Assembly (NCBI RefSeq): GCF_004358105.1
Contig: NZ_SMYL01000004.1
Span: forward strand, 186,001 to 250,000
DNA length: 64,000 bases
Direction: 5' to 3'
DNA from: Sapientia aquatica
GTDB taxonomy: Bacteria; Pseudomonadota; Gammaproteobacteria; Burkholderiales; Burkholderiaceae_D
Below are positions 31,901-40,815 of the stretch, piece after piece; the stretch's first letter is position 1; each line of letters opens with the position of its first letter. The notes beneath the pieces are model-generated. The model made no database searches. It saw only the letters and a list, made by a program, of their open reading frames with translations, and had not been told where the DNA came from. The position numbers and the translations under genes were made by a program.

Positions 31901-33133
31901 ATGGCGTTGAAATTGAAACGGGTATTGAGTCGGCTTAGGTTGCCGCAGGCGGCCTTGGCGTCCAAGGTGATCTTGGCGAATGGGCGGCCGATGAGTCAGG
32001 GGACGCTGTCGTTGATTTTGAATCACGATGAGTGGCCGCGTTTGACTGACAAGGAAATTATGACGTCGCAGATTATTGGTTTTTTGTTTGCGCATGGCGC
32101 GACCGATGACGACGTCGTTGATGTATTTAAAGAATCCGGCGCGCCGACAGACTTGGCGGAACGTGGCACGCTGGATGAGCACGATTCCACTATTGAAAAG
32201 GAGCCTTCCGATATGTTACTACGAAAACACACGTTGAACGCTGAGGCGCGTCGACGTTTTAAGATTCCGCGCGACCCGTTTACGGATGAGATGACGTGCG
32301 ATGCCGATGTTTTTTTGTCCGAGGACATTCGGTATGTGCGGGCGACGATTCGCCAGACGGCCAAACATGGCGGCATGTTGGCGGTGATTGGTGAATCGGG
32401 CGCGGGTAAGTCGACGTTACGCCACGATTTGATCGAGTGGATTAATGCTAACCATGAGCCCATTACGGTCATTGAGCCTTATGTATTGGGGCTGGAGGAT
32501 AACGACGCTAAGGGTAAGGTGATTAAGTCGATTGATATTGCGGCGGCGATCATTACGACAATCGATCCGAATGCGAAGCCGCGTCGCGGCGGCGAAGCGC
32601 GGGCTAAGCAGATGCATGAGTTGTTGAAGGCGTCGGCGCAAACCGGTCGCACTCATGTGTTGATGATTGAGGAGGCTCACGGCTTACCTATTCCTACGTT
32701 GAAGCATTTGAAGCGCTTCTTTGAGTTGCAGGAAGGTTTTAAAAAGTTGTTGGCGATTGTGTTGATTGGTCAGACGGAATTGCGCTGGAAGTTGAGCGAG
32801 AGCAATCCTGAGGTTCGCGAAGTGGTGCAGCGCTGCGAGACGATTGAACTGCCGCCTTTGGATAATCATGTGGAGGCGTATTTGCGTCATAAGTTTGCGC
32901 GCGTGGATGTGAATTTTGATGCGCTGTTTGAGGCGAGCGCTGTCGAGGAGATTCGGAATCGGTTACGTCGCGCAGATAAGGACGATACGCGCAATGGTCG
33001 GTTGGCTAAGTCGAAGTCGCTTTGTTATCCGTTAGCCGTTAATAATTTGGTGGCGGGCGCGATGAATGAGGCGGTGAAGATTGGGGCGTCGAAAATTACG
33101 GGCGAGTTGATCGCCGCTGCTGTGAGGGCTTGA
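31901..33133 (+). CDS. Mu B-like AAA+ ATPase (target selector)
   Basis: A 410-residue AAA+ protein. An N-terminal HTH-like region (residues 8-45) precedes Walker A GESGAGKST (164-172), Walker B HVLMIEEAH (252-260) and IVLIGQTELR, typical of MuB/ExeA-type ATPases. It is longer than Mu B (312). It binds target DNA, activates the transposase and gives target immunity. The ATG at 31901 is preceded by a GGGGG-rich ribosome site. Confidence 0.92.
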   Translation: MALKLKRVLSRLRLPQAALASKVILANGRPMSQGTLSLILNHDEWPRLTDKEIMTSQIIGFLFAHGATDDDVVDVFKESGAPTDLAERGTLDEHDSTIEKEPSDMLLRKHTLNAEARRRFKIPRDPFTDEMTCDADVFLSEDIRYVRATIRQTAKHGGMLAVIGESGAGKSTLRHDLIEWINANHEPITVIEPYVLGLEDNDAKGKVIKSIDIAAAIITTIDPNAKPRRGGEARAKQMHELLKASAQTGRTHVLMIEEAHGLPIPTLKHLKRFFELQEGFKKLLAIVLIGQTELRWKLSESNPEVREVVQRCETIELPPLDNHVEAYLRHKFARVDVNFDALFEASAVEEIRNRLRRADKDDTRNGRLAKSKSLCYPLAVNNLVAGAMNEAVKIGASKITGELIAAAVRA

Positions 33134-33135
33134 GA

Positions 33136-33330
33136 ATGAAGAGAATGATGAAGCGTTGGTGGTTGACGTGGCGGTTGAATAGTTTGGTGCGACGTCAGGA
33201 AAATATGGATGCTTTGCTGCTGGCGGCGGAGTTGGAGACGATGAAGCTACGCCGCTTGCATCGGGATTCTTCTCAGGTGTTGGGGCAGCGCCGTACTGAG
33301 CTGCGCACGGCGTTGATTCGGTTGGCATGA
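33136..33330 (+). CDS. Small basic early protein
   Basis: A 64-residue Arg/Lys-rich helical protein (MKRMMKRWWLTWRLNSLVRR...) starting two bases after the B stop, with GAGGG upstream. The residues from 20 onward form an amphipathic helix (MDALLLAAELETMKLRRLHR). Such proteins lie between B and DUF3164 in many Mu-like prophages; function is unknown. Confidence 0.6.
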   Translation: MKRMMKRWWLTWRLNSLVRRQENMDALLLAAELETMKLRRLHRDSSQVLGQRRTELRTALIRLA

Positions 33331-33347
33331 ATGGTTGAGAGGTGAAT

Positions 33348-33587
33348 ATGGAAGTGGATAAGGCGGCGTTAGAGAAGTTGGTTAGTGCGGCAATCGCTTG
33401 TGCGTCGGTGGTCTATTCGCAGGGGATGTTTGATTTGTCGGAGCAGCTTGCGTTTGAGAGCGCTGAGGAGGCGTTAAAGCCATTCGGTGGCATGCCTTGG
33501 ACGCCGGCAATGATTGAGGCGGATACGTGGACGAAGGTGGACGGCGAGAGCATTGCGGCCAGCGATGCTGATTCGATTGGTTTGTAG
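33348..33587 (+). CDS. Small acidic early protein
   Basis: A 79-residue acidic protein starting at the ATG at 33348, with GAGGTG six bases upstream. It has two helices (KAALEKLVSAAIACASVVYS and SEQLAFESAEEALKPFGG). No family is recognised. It is in the early operon between the small basic protein and DUF3164. Confidence 0.6.
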   Translation: MEVDKAALEKLVSAAIACASVVYSQGMFDLSEQLAFESAEEALKPFGGMPWTPAMIEADTWTKVDGESIAASDADSIGL

Positions 33588-33617
33588 TAGCTAGTGCTAT
33601 TTTTTTAGGAGGTATTT

Positions 33618-34238
33618 ATGGATGCTGCGTTGGAAACACAAAGTGGGTATCGAACCGATGCGCAGGGCCGGCTGGTGCCGGAGTCGCTGATTAAGCCTGT
33701 AGATAAAATTCGGGATGAATTGGTGGTGGATATTGTTGAACGGGCGAAGGAGTTGAGCATCAGGTTGGCGAAATTTAAGGTGTCGGTGCTGCAGGATTCG
33801 CGGGCGTTTGTTCAGTTGTCGGCCGAGCAATATGGGGTGAGCTTGGGTGGGAAAAAAGGCAATGTGACGCTGTATAGCTTTGATTCGAAATACAAGATTC
33901 AATTAACGGTGGCTGAAAATATTCAGTTTGATGAGCGCTTGCAGGCGGCTAAGGCGTTGATTGATGAGTGTATCAATGAGTGGGCGCGTAATAGTAGCGA
34001 TGAGATTAAGGTGCTGGTACAGGATGCTTTTCAAACGGATAAGGAGGGTCGGATTTCTACTGGTCGGGTGCTTGGCTTGCGCCGCTTGGAGATCGTCGAT
34101 GAGAAGTGGTTGCAGGCGATGCGGGCAATCGGTGAGTCGGTGCAGGTGATTGGGTCGAAAGAGTATATCCGTTTTTATGAGCGGGTTGAGGGAGCCGATC
34201 AGTACTCGCCTGTTAGTTTGGATATTGCGGCGTTGTGA
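33618..34238 (+). CDS. DUF3164 early protein
   Basis: A 206-residue DUF3164 protein. It starts with the family pattern YRTDAQGRLVPESLIKPVDK (about residues 11-30), continues with a helical segment, the GKKGNVTLYSFDSKYKIQLT segment and ends in a Ser/Tyr-rich region. AGGAGG lies ahead of the start. It belongs to the early region of Mu-like phages; role in replication is unknown. Confidence 0.88.
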   Translation: MDAALETQSGYRTDAQGRLVPESLIKPVDKIRDELVVDIVERAKELSIRLAKFKVSVLQDSRAFVQLSAEQYGVSLGGKKGNVTLYSFDSKYKIQLTVAENIQFDERLQAAKALIDECINEWARNSSDEIKVLVQDAFQTDKEGRISTGRVLGLRRLEIVDEKWLQAMRAIGESVQVIGSKEYIRFYERVEGADQYSPVSLDIAAL

Positions 34239-34795
34239 TGCGAAGCCGTGCACAGTTGATTCAGTTGATCCATATTGCTAAGTCGCAGCTCGGCTTGGAT
34301 GACGCGACGTATCGGGCGGCGTTGGCGGGCTTGGAACTGCCTAGTTCTAGTAAGCACATGACGTTGCCACAATTGGAGCGGGTTTTGGAACACATGAAGC
34401 GGTCGGGCTTTAGGGTGCGTTCCAAGGCGAAAGATCGGGCGCAGGCGGATGATTTGCAGTCCAAAATGTTGCGCGGGATGTGGATTGAGATGCATAAGTT
34501 GGGCTATGTGGATGACGCCAGAGAGGCCGCGCTGGCCGCTTGGGTGAAGCGGGAGACGGGTGTGGATGCGTTGCAGTGGCTTGATGCTGAGCAGGGGCAA
34601 TTGACGATTGAGAAGCTTAAGCAATGGCGTTGGCGTGATGAGCGCCGGGCTAAGCGGTTGGCGGCGGCGTTGCATGCGGGCGGCCGTTTGGCGTCGCCTG
34701 ATATTGCGGTGCTGGCTGAGCATTGGTTTGGGGCGGCGGTGCTGACTAAGGCGGTTGTTAAGCAGCTTTTGGAACGTTTGAAGGGGTTGAAATGA
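34238..34795 (+). CDS. gemA: GemA-like protein (Mu gp16, DUF1018)
   Basis: A 185-residue protein of the GemA family, which in Mu affects host gene expression and DNA supercoiling. The signature is the segment LIHIAKSQLGLDDATYRAAL (about residues 9-28) and TLPQLERVLEHMKRSGFR. The ATG at 34238 overlaps the DUF3164 stop (TGATG). An upstream GTG at 34235 would add only one residue. Confidence 0.88.
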   Translation: MRSRAQLIQLIHIAKSQLGLDDATYRAALAGLELPSSSKHMTLPQLERVLEHMKRSGFRVRSKAKDRAQADDLQSKMLRGMWIEMHKLGYVDDAREAALAAWVKRETGVDALQWLDAEQGQLTIEKLKQWRWRDERRAKRLAAALHAGGRLASPDIAVLAEHWFGAAVLTKAVVKQLLERLKGLK

Positions 34796-35148
34796 GCGTA
34801 ACTCTGAGCAGAATGGAGCAAAAGCGCCATGAGTTGTTATCTGACTTGGCGTCGCACGGGACGGCTATTTTGATCGAGCACGGTATTGACGATGCCGTGG
34901 CCGATCAGGTCGCTACGGCGATTGCTGATTTTTTGGCGCAGCATTGGGGCGGTCAGAATATTACTATTCCTAAGGATTACCACTTTAAGTTGAGTAATCG
35001 CGATATGGTGATTTATCAGGAGTTCGCGCGCGGGGTGCCGTATGATGCGCTGGCAATTAAATTTGATATGACCGAGCGTGGGATGCGGAAGTTGATTGAG
35101 CGGGTTACGAAGCGGGAGATTAGTAAGCGACAAGGGAAGTTGTTTTGA
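34792..35148 (+). CDS. mor: Mor-like middle transcription activator
   Basis: A 118-residue protein of the Mor/C family. Residues about 50-118 contain GGQNITIPKDYHFKLSNRDM, then IYQEFARGVPYDALAIKFDM with the recognition helix (TERGMRKLIERVTKREI), the Mor HTH. Mor turns on the middle promoter of Mu and so the late genes. It is the last early gene before the right edge. The start overlaps the GemA stop (ATGA). Confidence 0.9.
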   Translation: MSVTLSRMEQKRHELLSDLASHGTAILIEHGIDDAVADQVATAIADFLAQHWGGQNITIPKDYHFKLSNRDMVIYQEFARGVPYDALAIKFDMTERGMRKLIERVTKREISKRQGKLF

Positions 35149-35230
35149 TGGACGGGCTCTAAGTTTTGCGCGCTTTGGTATTTCAATTGAGATATTATTT
35201 TAATATGACAATACTATCGGCGAGGATTTG

Positions 35231-35723
35231 GTGATTTTTGATATTAAGGAAATTGGTCCTTGGGGGACTTTTGTTGGGGCGATCATTGCTGCCCTCTGTT
35301 CGCTGGTAAACCTAGTTTGGACCTATAGGGCTAAGGCCGATAAGATTAAAGTTAATTTTGGTTATCTGCGGCCACAGACAGGACCTGGCGAAGGCTTATG
35401 TCACTAGCTGTTGCGACCATAAGGTGACGCTGAGCGACTACGGGTTTGTCGACAAATTGGGTCGACGAATCTCGCTTCTGGATGGTTATAATGAAATTTA
35501 CCCTGATGAAGGTGATATGTGGAGCATCATCGGGAAAGCAGAATTCGGGCAGCGCGGCGATATATTTTCGGTCTCGGAAGTAAAGCTAAAGAATCGCCAA
35601 ATAGCGGCCTACGCCGTAACAGCCGGAAGTGAAACCTGCGTCATCGGGTTTAACAGCGACATATCGAGGATACGACGAATTTACTTGCGGCTAAAAATTA
35701 AGCTGGTTCGGCGCTATCAATAA
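35231..35723 (+). pseudogene. Single-TM accessory protein, frameshifted
   Basis: A GTG at 35231 with GAGG upstream starts a frame with one membrane segment (WGTFVGAIIAALCSLVNLVW) and reaches a stop at 35407. Another frame from about 35390 continues as AYVTSCCDHKVTLSDYGFVD and runs to 35723 (RRYQ end). Removing one G near 35393 would join the two halves as one 163-residue protein. A+T content is higher than in the neighbouring early genes. It is an accessory gene at the prophage edge, broken or affected by an error in the sequence. Function unknown. Confidence 0.6.
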
Positions 35724-35753
35724 TGTAATCTTTTTACAATTCATTTCGATACG

Positions 35754-35793
35754 TGCCGATATTTACCGTTTAATTTCGGTATTTATATCGGCA
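35754..35793. repeat. Inverted repeat at the prophage right edge
   Basis: TGCCGATA and TACCG pair with CGGTA and TATCGGCA around an eight-base loop, giving 13 pairs in a 40-base region. The repeated CGATA/CGGTA motif may be transposase binding sites of the phage end, or the structure may end transcription of the preceding gene. The exact attachment site and the five-base target duplication cannot be seen because the other end is outside the window. Confidence 0.5.
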
Positions 35794-35846
35794 ATTAATA
35801 TCTGTTTATCTCAGTTCCTCTCAATCTGCCAGGCTAAAGACTGTAG

Positions 35847-36716
35847 TTACATTTCGAGTTCTTTAATTACGTAATCTGTTTTATTCTGACCAATGCTGGA
35901 ACTAGTCGTAAAATACCATTTGTAGTCTTCAAGAAATGCATAGTTACGGACCAAATCATTGCCATTGTCCGCTTTACCGACGCATGTGATCAACTGGGCA
36001 CTACCTGAAAAACTTGGATGAATAGTGCTAGCTTCCACCTTTTCAGTTGTTTCGCATTCCATAGATAAATGTTGTGAAATTGATTTATGGCCCGGTTCGA
36101 TCCGAATGTCTTTGGACGTGGAAAATCGCCATTGTTGGCCGACTGCAGGGCTGGCTGCCTGCGCTAAATTAAGGTCCAACGTTTTTAATCCCTCGGTGTG
36201 GGCAAAAGTCTTTGTGTTGGAAGTTGAGAATGGCATAGGGATCTTCGGAATCCCAAGCAATGCCCCAATCAACCCGAACGCTTGGAGTCCATTATCGACC
36301 TTAATTCCTGAAGTTACCGAAGTTCCAACTACAACCAAACCAAGGTAAGAAATGTTTTGCATGTAAATTGATATGCCGGACGGTATGTTTGGTGATGGAA
36401 TATGGACCATTACGGCTGAGTATATTAATCCGCCTTGAAGCTGCGAAATTGTCTGTTCCTCTTTGCGAACGTTCACGTTGCCTAGTTGTGGCGAATTCGT
36501 GTAAGCAGTAGCTTCAGTTACGATTTTTCTTGGTAGCTGATTGCGCCGCTCGATTTCTGGTGACTCTTTGGAAATTTTAGTGGTCACGCTTTGATCTACG
36601 CCTGTATTCAACAGGAAATCACTAACGCTGAGATTTTCTTGCGCTTGGCACGGTGCAACACCCCAAAAACTGACAAAAATAAGAAGTACGAACAAATACT
36701 GGATTAATTTCTTCAT
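35847..36716 (-). CDS. Secreted protein of unknown function
   Basis: A 289-residue protein with a Sec signal peptide (LIQYLFVLLIFVSFWGVAPC...QAQ, residues 4-26). The ATG at 36716 has GAGGAAC upstream at a rather long spacing. The body has alternating beta-like segments (GGLIYSAVMVHIPSPNIPSG, QQWRFSTSKDIRIEPGHKSI) and a Cys pair (ECETTE...ITCVG). It is A+T-rich and may be near the phage integration site. Function is not recognised. Confidence 0.65.
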   Translation of the reverse strand: MKKLIQYLFVLLIFVSFWGVAPCQAQENLSVSDFLLNTGVDQSVTTKISKESPEIERRNQLPRKIVTEATAYTNSPQLGNVNVRKEEQTISQLQGGLIYSAVMVHIPSPNIPSGISIYMQNISYLGLVVVGTSVTSGIKVDNGLQAFGLIGALLGIPKIPMPFSTSNTKTFAHTEGLKTLDLNLAQAASPAVGQQWRFSTSKDIRIEPGHKSISQHLSMECETTEKVEASTIHPSFSGSAQLITCVGKADNGNDLVRNYAFLEDYKWYFTTSSSIGQNKTDYVIKELEM

Positions 36717-36924
36717 TAAATTAAAGTTCCTCAAATTTAAATTGGCTGCAACTATATGGCAGCTTAGTGCAGTTAGGTGACTCGCATGGATTCCAATTCA
36801 ACCGTACACTTTCTCGTCTCGCACCACGCCGTCAATTTTTCTGAGAGTACGGTGACTGTCTAAAAACAAAATATCTCGATTGTTTTATAAAAACTCGCGT
36901 TTAGGCAGACCATTCCCACGCTCT

Positions 36925-36977
36925 ACGCCGATGTTGATTTCTACGTTTAAGGTCAACCTAGAAGTCAACATCGGCGT
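36925..36977. repeat. Long hairpin between two small secreted-protein genes
   Basis: ACGCCGATGTTGATTTCTA and TAGAAGTCAACATCGGCGT match in 18 of 19 positions around a 15-base loop. No T-run follows on either strand. It could be an RNA structure, a small mobile-element remnant or a bidirectional stop; 18 bases separate it from the end of the next secreted protein gene. Confidence 0.6.
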
Positions 36978-36995
36978 CACTGGACTGAAGATGAT

Positions 36996-37496
36996 TTATT
37001 TAAACAAACAGCTCCTACTTTGCTCTTGCTTGAATTCCATTCGCGTTGGTGTGCCACCCGGCTCACTTTGGAACATCTCCAACTTGCATTGCGATCCGTT
37101 GAGCGTATAGCGCACGACATGCAGCAGGGCAGGCGCTGGCATAAACGAAAATTCGCCTTCACAAGTATAGGTGGCGCTAGGCGTTCTAAATTTTGCTTGT
37201 ATATGGAAAAAGGTTGTCTTACCCGATTGAACTTTGACCTGCTTCCCACTCGGCGAAGCAATCTCGGTGCGGGTGCCGCAGTAGTCTTCCTGTCCAATAT
37301 TAAACGTATCCGCATCACCCACGACGGCTACGATTGATTTTGGAATCTCTTCGGCGCTGAAGACGGTCGAGAAAATTAGTGATAAAACGACTGCGATTGC
37401 GACCGCCCATTGTCGGCGCATGGAGGTTGCAGCAGGTGCTTGGACGCTTCGATTACGTCTGATTTGGAGGTAACCATTAGTCAAATAATTATTCAT
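36996..37496 (-). CDS. Small secreted or membrane-anchored protein of unknown function
   Basis: A 166-residue protein with a basic 25-residue lead, a hydrophobic segment (WAVAIAVVLSLIFSTVFSA, about residues 30-48) and a beta-rich exported part with three or four cysteines (EDYCGTR, YTCEGEF, QCKLEM, SCLFK). The ATG at 37496 has AAGGA five bases upstream, which decides it over the ATG before the hydrophobic segment. Function is not recognised. Confidence 0.65.
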   Translation of the reverse strand: MNNYLTNGYLQIRRNRSVQAPAATSMRRQWAVAIAVVLSLIFSTVFSAEEIPKSIVAVVGDADTFNIGQEDYCGTRTEIASPSGKQVKVQSGKTTFFHIQAKFRTPSATYTCEGEFSFMPAPALLHVVRYTLNGSQCKLEMFQSEPGGTPTRMEFKQEQSRSCLFK

Positions 37497-37837
37497 CTTT
37501 TCCTTTGAGCCTTAAGGTACGAAGCTGCTGTGTTTTGACGTGCGTGAATGAATGGAGTCGCATTGCTAACAATTGCTGTGCCCGATTTATATCGCTGTAC
37601 CGAACTTGCTGGGCTTAATCGTCAGATCTGCTTGACCAATACCGGAATTCTAAAAATTGTTCTAACCAAATCCAACGCGCTTCTCATCGCTTTACAAAGT
37701 TGCGTATCAGAATCTTTTGCCACACTATAGATTAAGCAACAGTTTGTAAATGCCCTAAATAGGGCATAGGCGCGAGTTGATTCATTCAATCGGTTTCGTT
37801 ACTGAATCCCGCGCATGTCTGCCGTAACTTATCTTGA
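37497..37837. other. Non-coding gap before polB
   Basis: No convincing gene is seen. A short rightward frame at 37548-37730 has no ribosome site. The only structured part is the palindromic repeat at 37744-37767. Confidence 0.5.
37744..37767. repeat. Dispersed palindromic repeat, copy 1
   Basis: TTGTAAATGCCCTAAAT followed by AGGGCAT. The arms ATGCCCTA and TAGGGCAT pair around AA. A near-identical copy lies at 44120-44143, and both are in gene-free stretches. Confidence 0.6.
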
Positions 37838-40174
37838 TCAAAACAACTGCTGCTGCCGACTAATCAACGCATCAAAATCATCCTGCAACAGCGGCAAAAT
37901 GGCATCGGCAATCGGTTTAAGTTGGGTGGAAATATAGTGCGCGTAATCGATGTTGGCGCGTCGCGTTTCTAGTGGTTCGGGGCCAGTTAAGGTGATGACG
38001 TAGCTAATCCAGCCGCCTTTTTGGTATTGCAGCGGTCGCTGATGTTGGCGGTTAAATTCATCTGCCGCACGCGCTGCGCGGACATGCGGTGGCACGTTGC
38101 GTTGGTAGTCGGTTAGTGGTCGGCGTAGGCGTTTTCGGTAAACCAGTAAGTCGTCAAATTGACCATTTAGTGTGCGGTCAATATAGTCTTTAACGAATTC
38201 TTTGTAAGGCTGTTTTCTGAAGATGCGCTCAAACAGCGACTGTTGAAAGCGCTGAGCCAACGGCGTCCAATCAGAGCGCACTGTTTCTAAACCTTTGTAG
38301 ATAATTTCATCGCTACCATCAGCGCGCATAACTTGGCCTGCGTAGCGCTTTTTGCTGCCCTCTTCGGTGCCACGAATGGTCGGCATAAAGAACTGGCAAA
38401 AGTGTTTTTCAAATTGCAGTTCTAGCGCGCTGGTTAAATTAAATTCTGATTGCAGATGTTGCGCCCACCATGCATTGATGTGGGTAACTAAGCTACGCCC
38501 AATGTGCGCGGCTTGCTCTTCGCTGTGAGCGTGCTTTAACCAGACAAAGGTGGAATCGGTGTCGCCATAAATCACGACGTAACCTTGTTGCTCAATAAGT
38601 TCGCGCGTCTTGTGCATGATCTGGTGGCCGCGCATTGTGATTGAGGATGCAAGCCTTGGGTCGAAGAAGCGACAACCGGTGGAGCCAAGCACGCCATAAA
38701 ACGAGTTCATGATAATTTTTAGCGCTTGGGATAACGGCGCATTGTTATCGCGCTTTGCGGCTTCGCGAGCTTGCCAGATTTGATTGACGATGGCGGGCAA
38801 ACAGTGCTTGGTGCGCGAAAAATGGGCGCCCAAAAAGCCCGGCACCGACTCGTCAACATCAGGATGCTGCATGCCTTCAATCAAACCAACTGGATCAATT
38901 AAAAAGCTGCGAATAATCGATGGATATAGGCTTTTGTAATCCAGCACCAACACCGATTCGTACAAACCCGGTTGCGAGTTCATCACAAATCCGCCCGGAC
39001 TCGATTCCGCCACCACATCACCAATATTGGGCGCGACATAGCCGACGCGGTGCATCAAAGGCAAATAGCGGTGGGTAAATGCAGCCACCGAGCCGCCGCT
39101 GCGATCGGCTTGTAGGCCGGTAACTGTGGCACGCTCCAGCAAAAACGCGATGAGTTCCGTTTTAGCAAAAATGCGCGTCACCAGCTCGCAATCTTTGAGA
39201 TTGTATTTGGCCAGTGCTGGTTTATCTTCCTCAAACCGACGTTGGATTTCATCCATGCGCTGATAAGGCGTGGCGCTGTCTTTGCCTTCACCCAGCAAGG
39301 TTTGCGAGACGTATTCCAAGCTAAACGATGGGAAATTCCATGTCGCCGATTTCAAGGCTTCAATTCCATCGATAATTAATCGCCCCGCGATGCTGGCGAA
39401 AAAATGTTCTTGCCGATTGTGCTTGCGCCATTCCATCGCGCTGCCATCGCGCCCCCACGTCAGCGGGATTTTATACAGATCGGAATGCTGCGCCAAAATA
39501 CGTAAATCGAATTGCACCACATTCCAGCCAATGATGGCATCCGGATCGTGCTGCTGCATCCAGGTATTAAGGCGCTCTAATAATTGCTGCCTTGATTCAC
39601 AATATTCCAGATCGAAATTAAGGCCACTCGCGTCGCCGTTTTTGGGGCCGAGCATATAGACTTGGCGCTGGCCGCAACCTTCTAAGGCAATGGAATACAA
39701 TTCGCCGCGAATACTGGTTTCAATATCGAGCGAGACTAGACGCAACTGAGGGCGATAGTCGGTGGCGGGCTTTAAATCGCTATTTTCAGCATCGTTCAAC
39801 AAAACCGGAGCGGTGATAAAACGCTCCATCAAATAGCGATCCGGCGGCAGAATATCGGCTTCATACACGTCAACGCCCGCCTCGCGCAAACGTCGCTCCA
39901 GCCCGATTAAATGCCGATATTGTTTGCAATACAGACCAAGTACTGCGCGACCTTGAAAATCTTGTAGCGCTAGTTCACGCAGCTCGCCTTGTTTGTGGGT
40001 GGATAAAACCAACTCAGCCTGCGCCCGTTGATTCGCGGGGATGAAGGCAATCGACGGTTGCTCATGCAAATGCACATGGCGCGGCCCATCTTCGGTAGCT
40101 AACCAAAAATCCAGTTCCGTTCCGTTGTGGGTATCGCGCCATTGGCGTGTGAGTAAAAAGCCCTGCGCTGCCAT
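37838..40174 (-). CDS. polB: DNA polymerase II
   Basis: A 778-residue family B polymerase. The start at the ATG at 40174 gives [14 protein letters not shown], matching the E. coli PolB N-terminus, and size (783) fits. The 3'-5' exonuclease motif I is SLDIETS, the polymerase motif [14 protein letters not shown], motif [14 protein letters not shown] and motif C YGDTDSTF. It does SOS-linked replication restart and lesion bypass in E. coli. A LexA-like box is not visible upstream. The gene is alone on its strand. Confidence 0.95.
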   Translation of the reverse strand: MAAQGFLLTRQWRDTHNGTELDFWLATEDGPRHVHLHEQPSIAFIPANQRAQAELVLSTHKQGELRELALQDFQGRAVLGLYCKQYRHLIGLERRLREAGVDVYEADILPPDRYLMERFITAPVLLNDAENSDLKPATDYRPQLRLVSLDIETSIRGELYSIALEGCGQRQVYMLGPKNGDASGLNFDLEYCESRQQLLERLNTWMQQHDPDAIIGWNVVQFDLRILAQHSDLYKIPLTWGRDGSAMEWRKHNRQEHFFASIAGRLIIDGIEALKSATWNFPSFSLEYVSQTLLGEGKDSATPYQRMDEIQRRFEEDKPALAKYNLKDCELVTRIFAKTELIAFLLERATVTGLQADRSGGSVAAFTHRYLPLMHRVGYVAPNIGDVVAESSPGGFVMNSQPGLYESVLVLDYKSLYPSIIRSFLIDPVGLIEGMQHPDVDESVPGFLGAHFSRTKHCLPAIVNQIWQAREAAKRDNNAPLSQALKIIMNSFYGVLGSTGCRFFDPRLASSITMRGHQIMHKTRELIEQQGYVVIYGDTDSTFVWLKHAHSEEQAAHIGRSLVTHINAWWAQHLQSEFNLTSALELQFEKHFCQFFMPTIRGTEEGSKKRYAGQVMRADGSDEIIYKGLETVRSDWTPLAQRFQQSLFERIFRKQPYKEFVKDYIDRTLNGQFDDLLVYRKRLRRPLTDYQRNVPPHVRAARAADEFNRQHQRPLQYQKGGWISYVITLTGPEPLETRRANIDYAHYISTQLKPIADAILPLLQDDFDALISRQQQLF

Positions 40175-40462
40175 GCTGAAATTATGGTCTTTCTGTGATG
40201 AAGATTGTGACGCCCTCAAGGGGCTGCATTGACTGGTTTGAGGCCAAGCACCGCAATTATAACGGTCATAGCGCTCAATATTTATTTGCGAGACATCCGG
40301 TTTATTAAACACGACAAGTTTGAAACTGCTCGCTTCATCGACTAAAGTAAATCAGTGGTGTCAACAGTCCATGCGTTGGATAACTAATCGTTTTGTCATG
40401 GTTTTTTGCTCACCGATTCCGCAATACGCTCAGCACTATTAATTTTATGGAAAGCACTATTA

Positions 40463-40750
40463 ATGACTCGCTCACGTACATTACTTATTAACGCCATCGC
40501 AGCGATTGCAACACTGACTGCGGTCAGCGCTTCGCCCCGCGCTTTAGCCGACGATGAAAAATGTTTTGGTATTGCTAAGGCCGGTCAGAACGCCTGCAAT
40601 AGCAATCCCAACCAACATAGCTGCGCGACACGCTCCAAAGCCAACAACGACCCGAGTGATTTTGTCTTGACGCCTAAAGGGACCTGCACACAGCTAGGTG
40701 GCAAATTAGAATCACTTGATGCCAAAGCGACCACCACTAAAGCGAATTAA
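40463..40750 (+). CDS. DUF2282 family periplasmic protein (bufferin BufA-like), orphan
   Basis: A 95-residue protein with a signal peptide (LLINAIAAIATLTAVSASPRALA, to about residue 29) and four conserved cysteines: C34 and C45 in KCFGIAKAGQNAC, C54 in HSCATRSK, C75 in GTCTQLGGKL. This is the DUF2282 pattern of bufferins, small metal-binding peptides. Bufferins need a DUF692 (BufB) maturation enzyme and a DUF2063 partner, but neither gene is near. The start is the ATG at 40463. It may rely on enzymes encoded elsewhere. Confidence 0.85.
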   Translation: MTRSRTLLINAIAAIATLTAVSASPRALADDEKCFGIAKAGQNACNSNPNQHSCATRSKANNDPSDFVLTPKGTCTQLGGKLESLDAKATTTKAN

Positions 40751-40815
40751 ATTGACGGTAGCGTTGGCAGGCTTGGTTATTGTGTGCCGCCATAGATTAA
40801 AAAAAAGGGCATGTA

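Noticed and set aside
35847-37496. The two secreted-protein genes as prophage cargo
   Set aside because: They lie beyond the last phage gene and the inverted repeat, and no end sequence can be seen after them; host location is more likely but not proven.
37548-37730. Sixty-codon rightward frame next to polB
   Set aside because: No ribosome site and no resemblance to known proteins.
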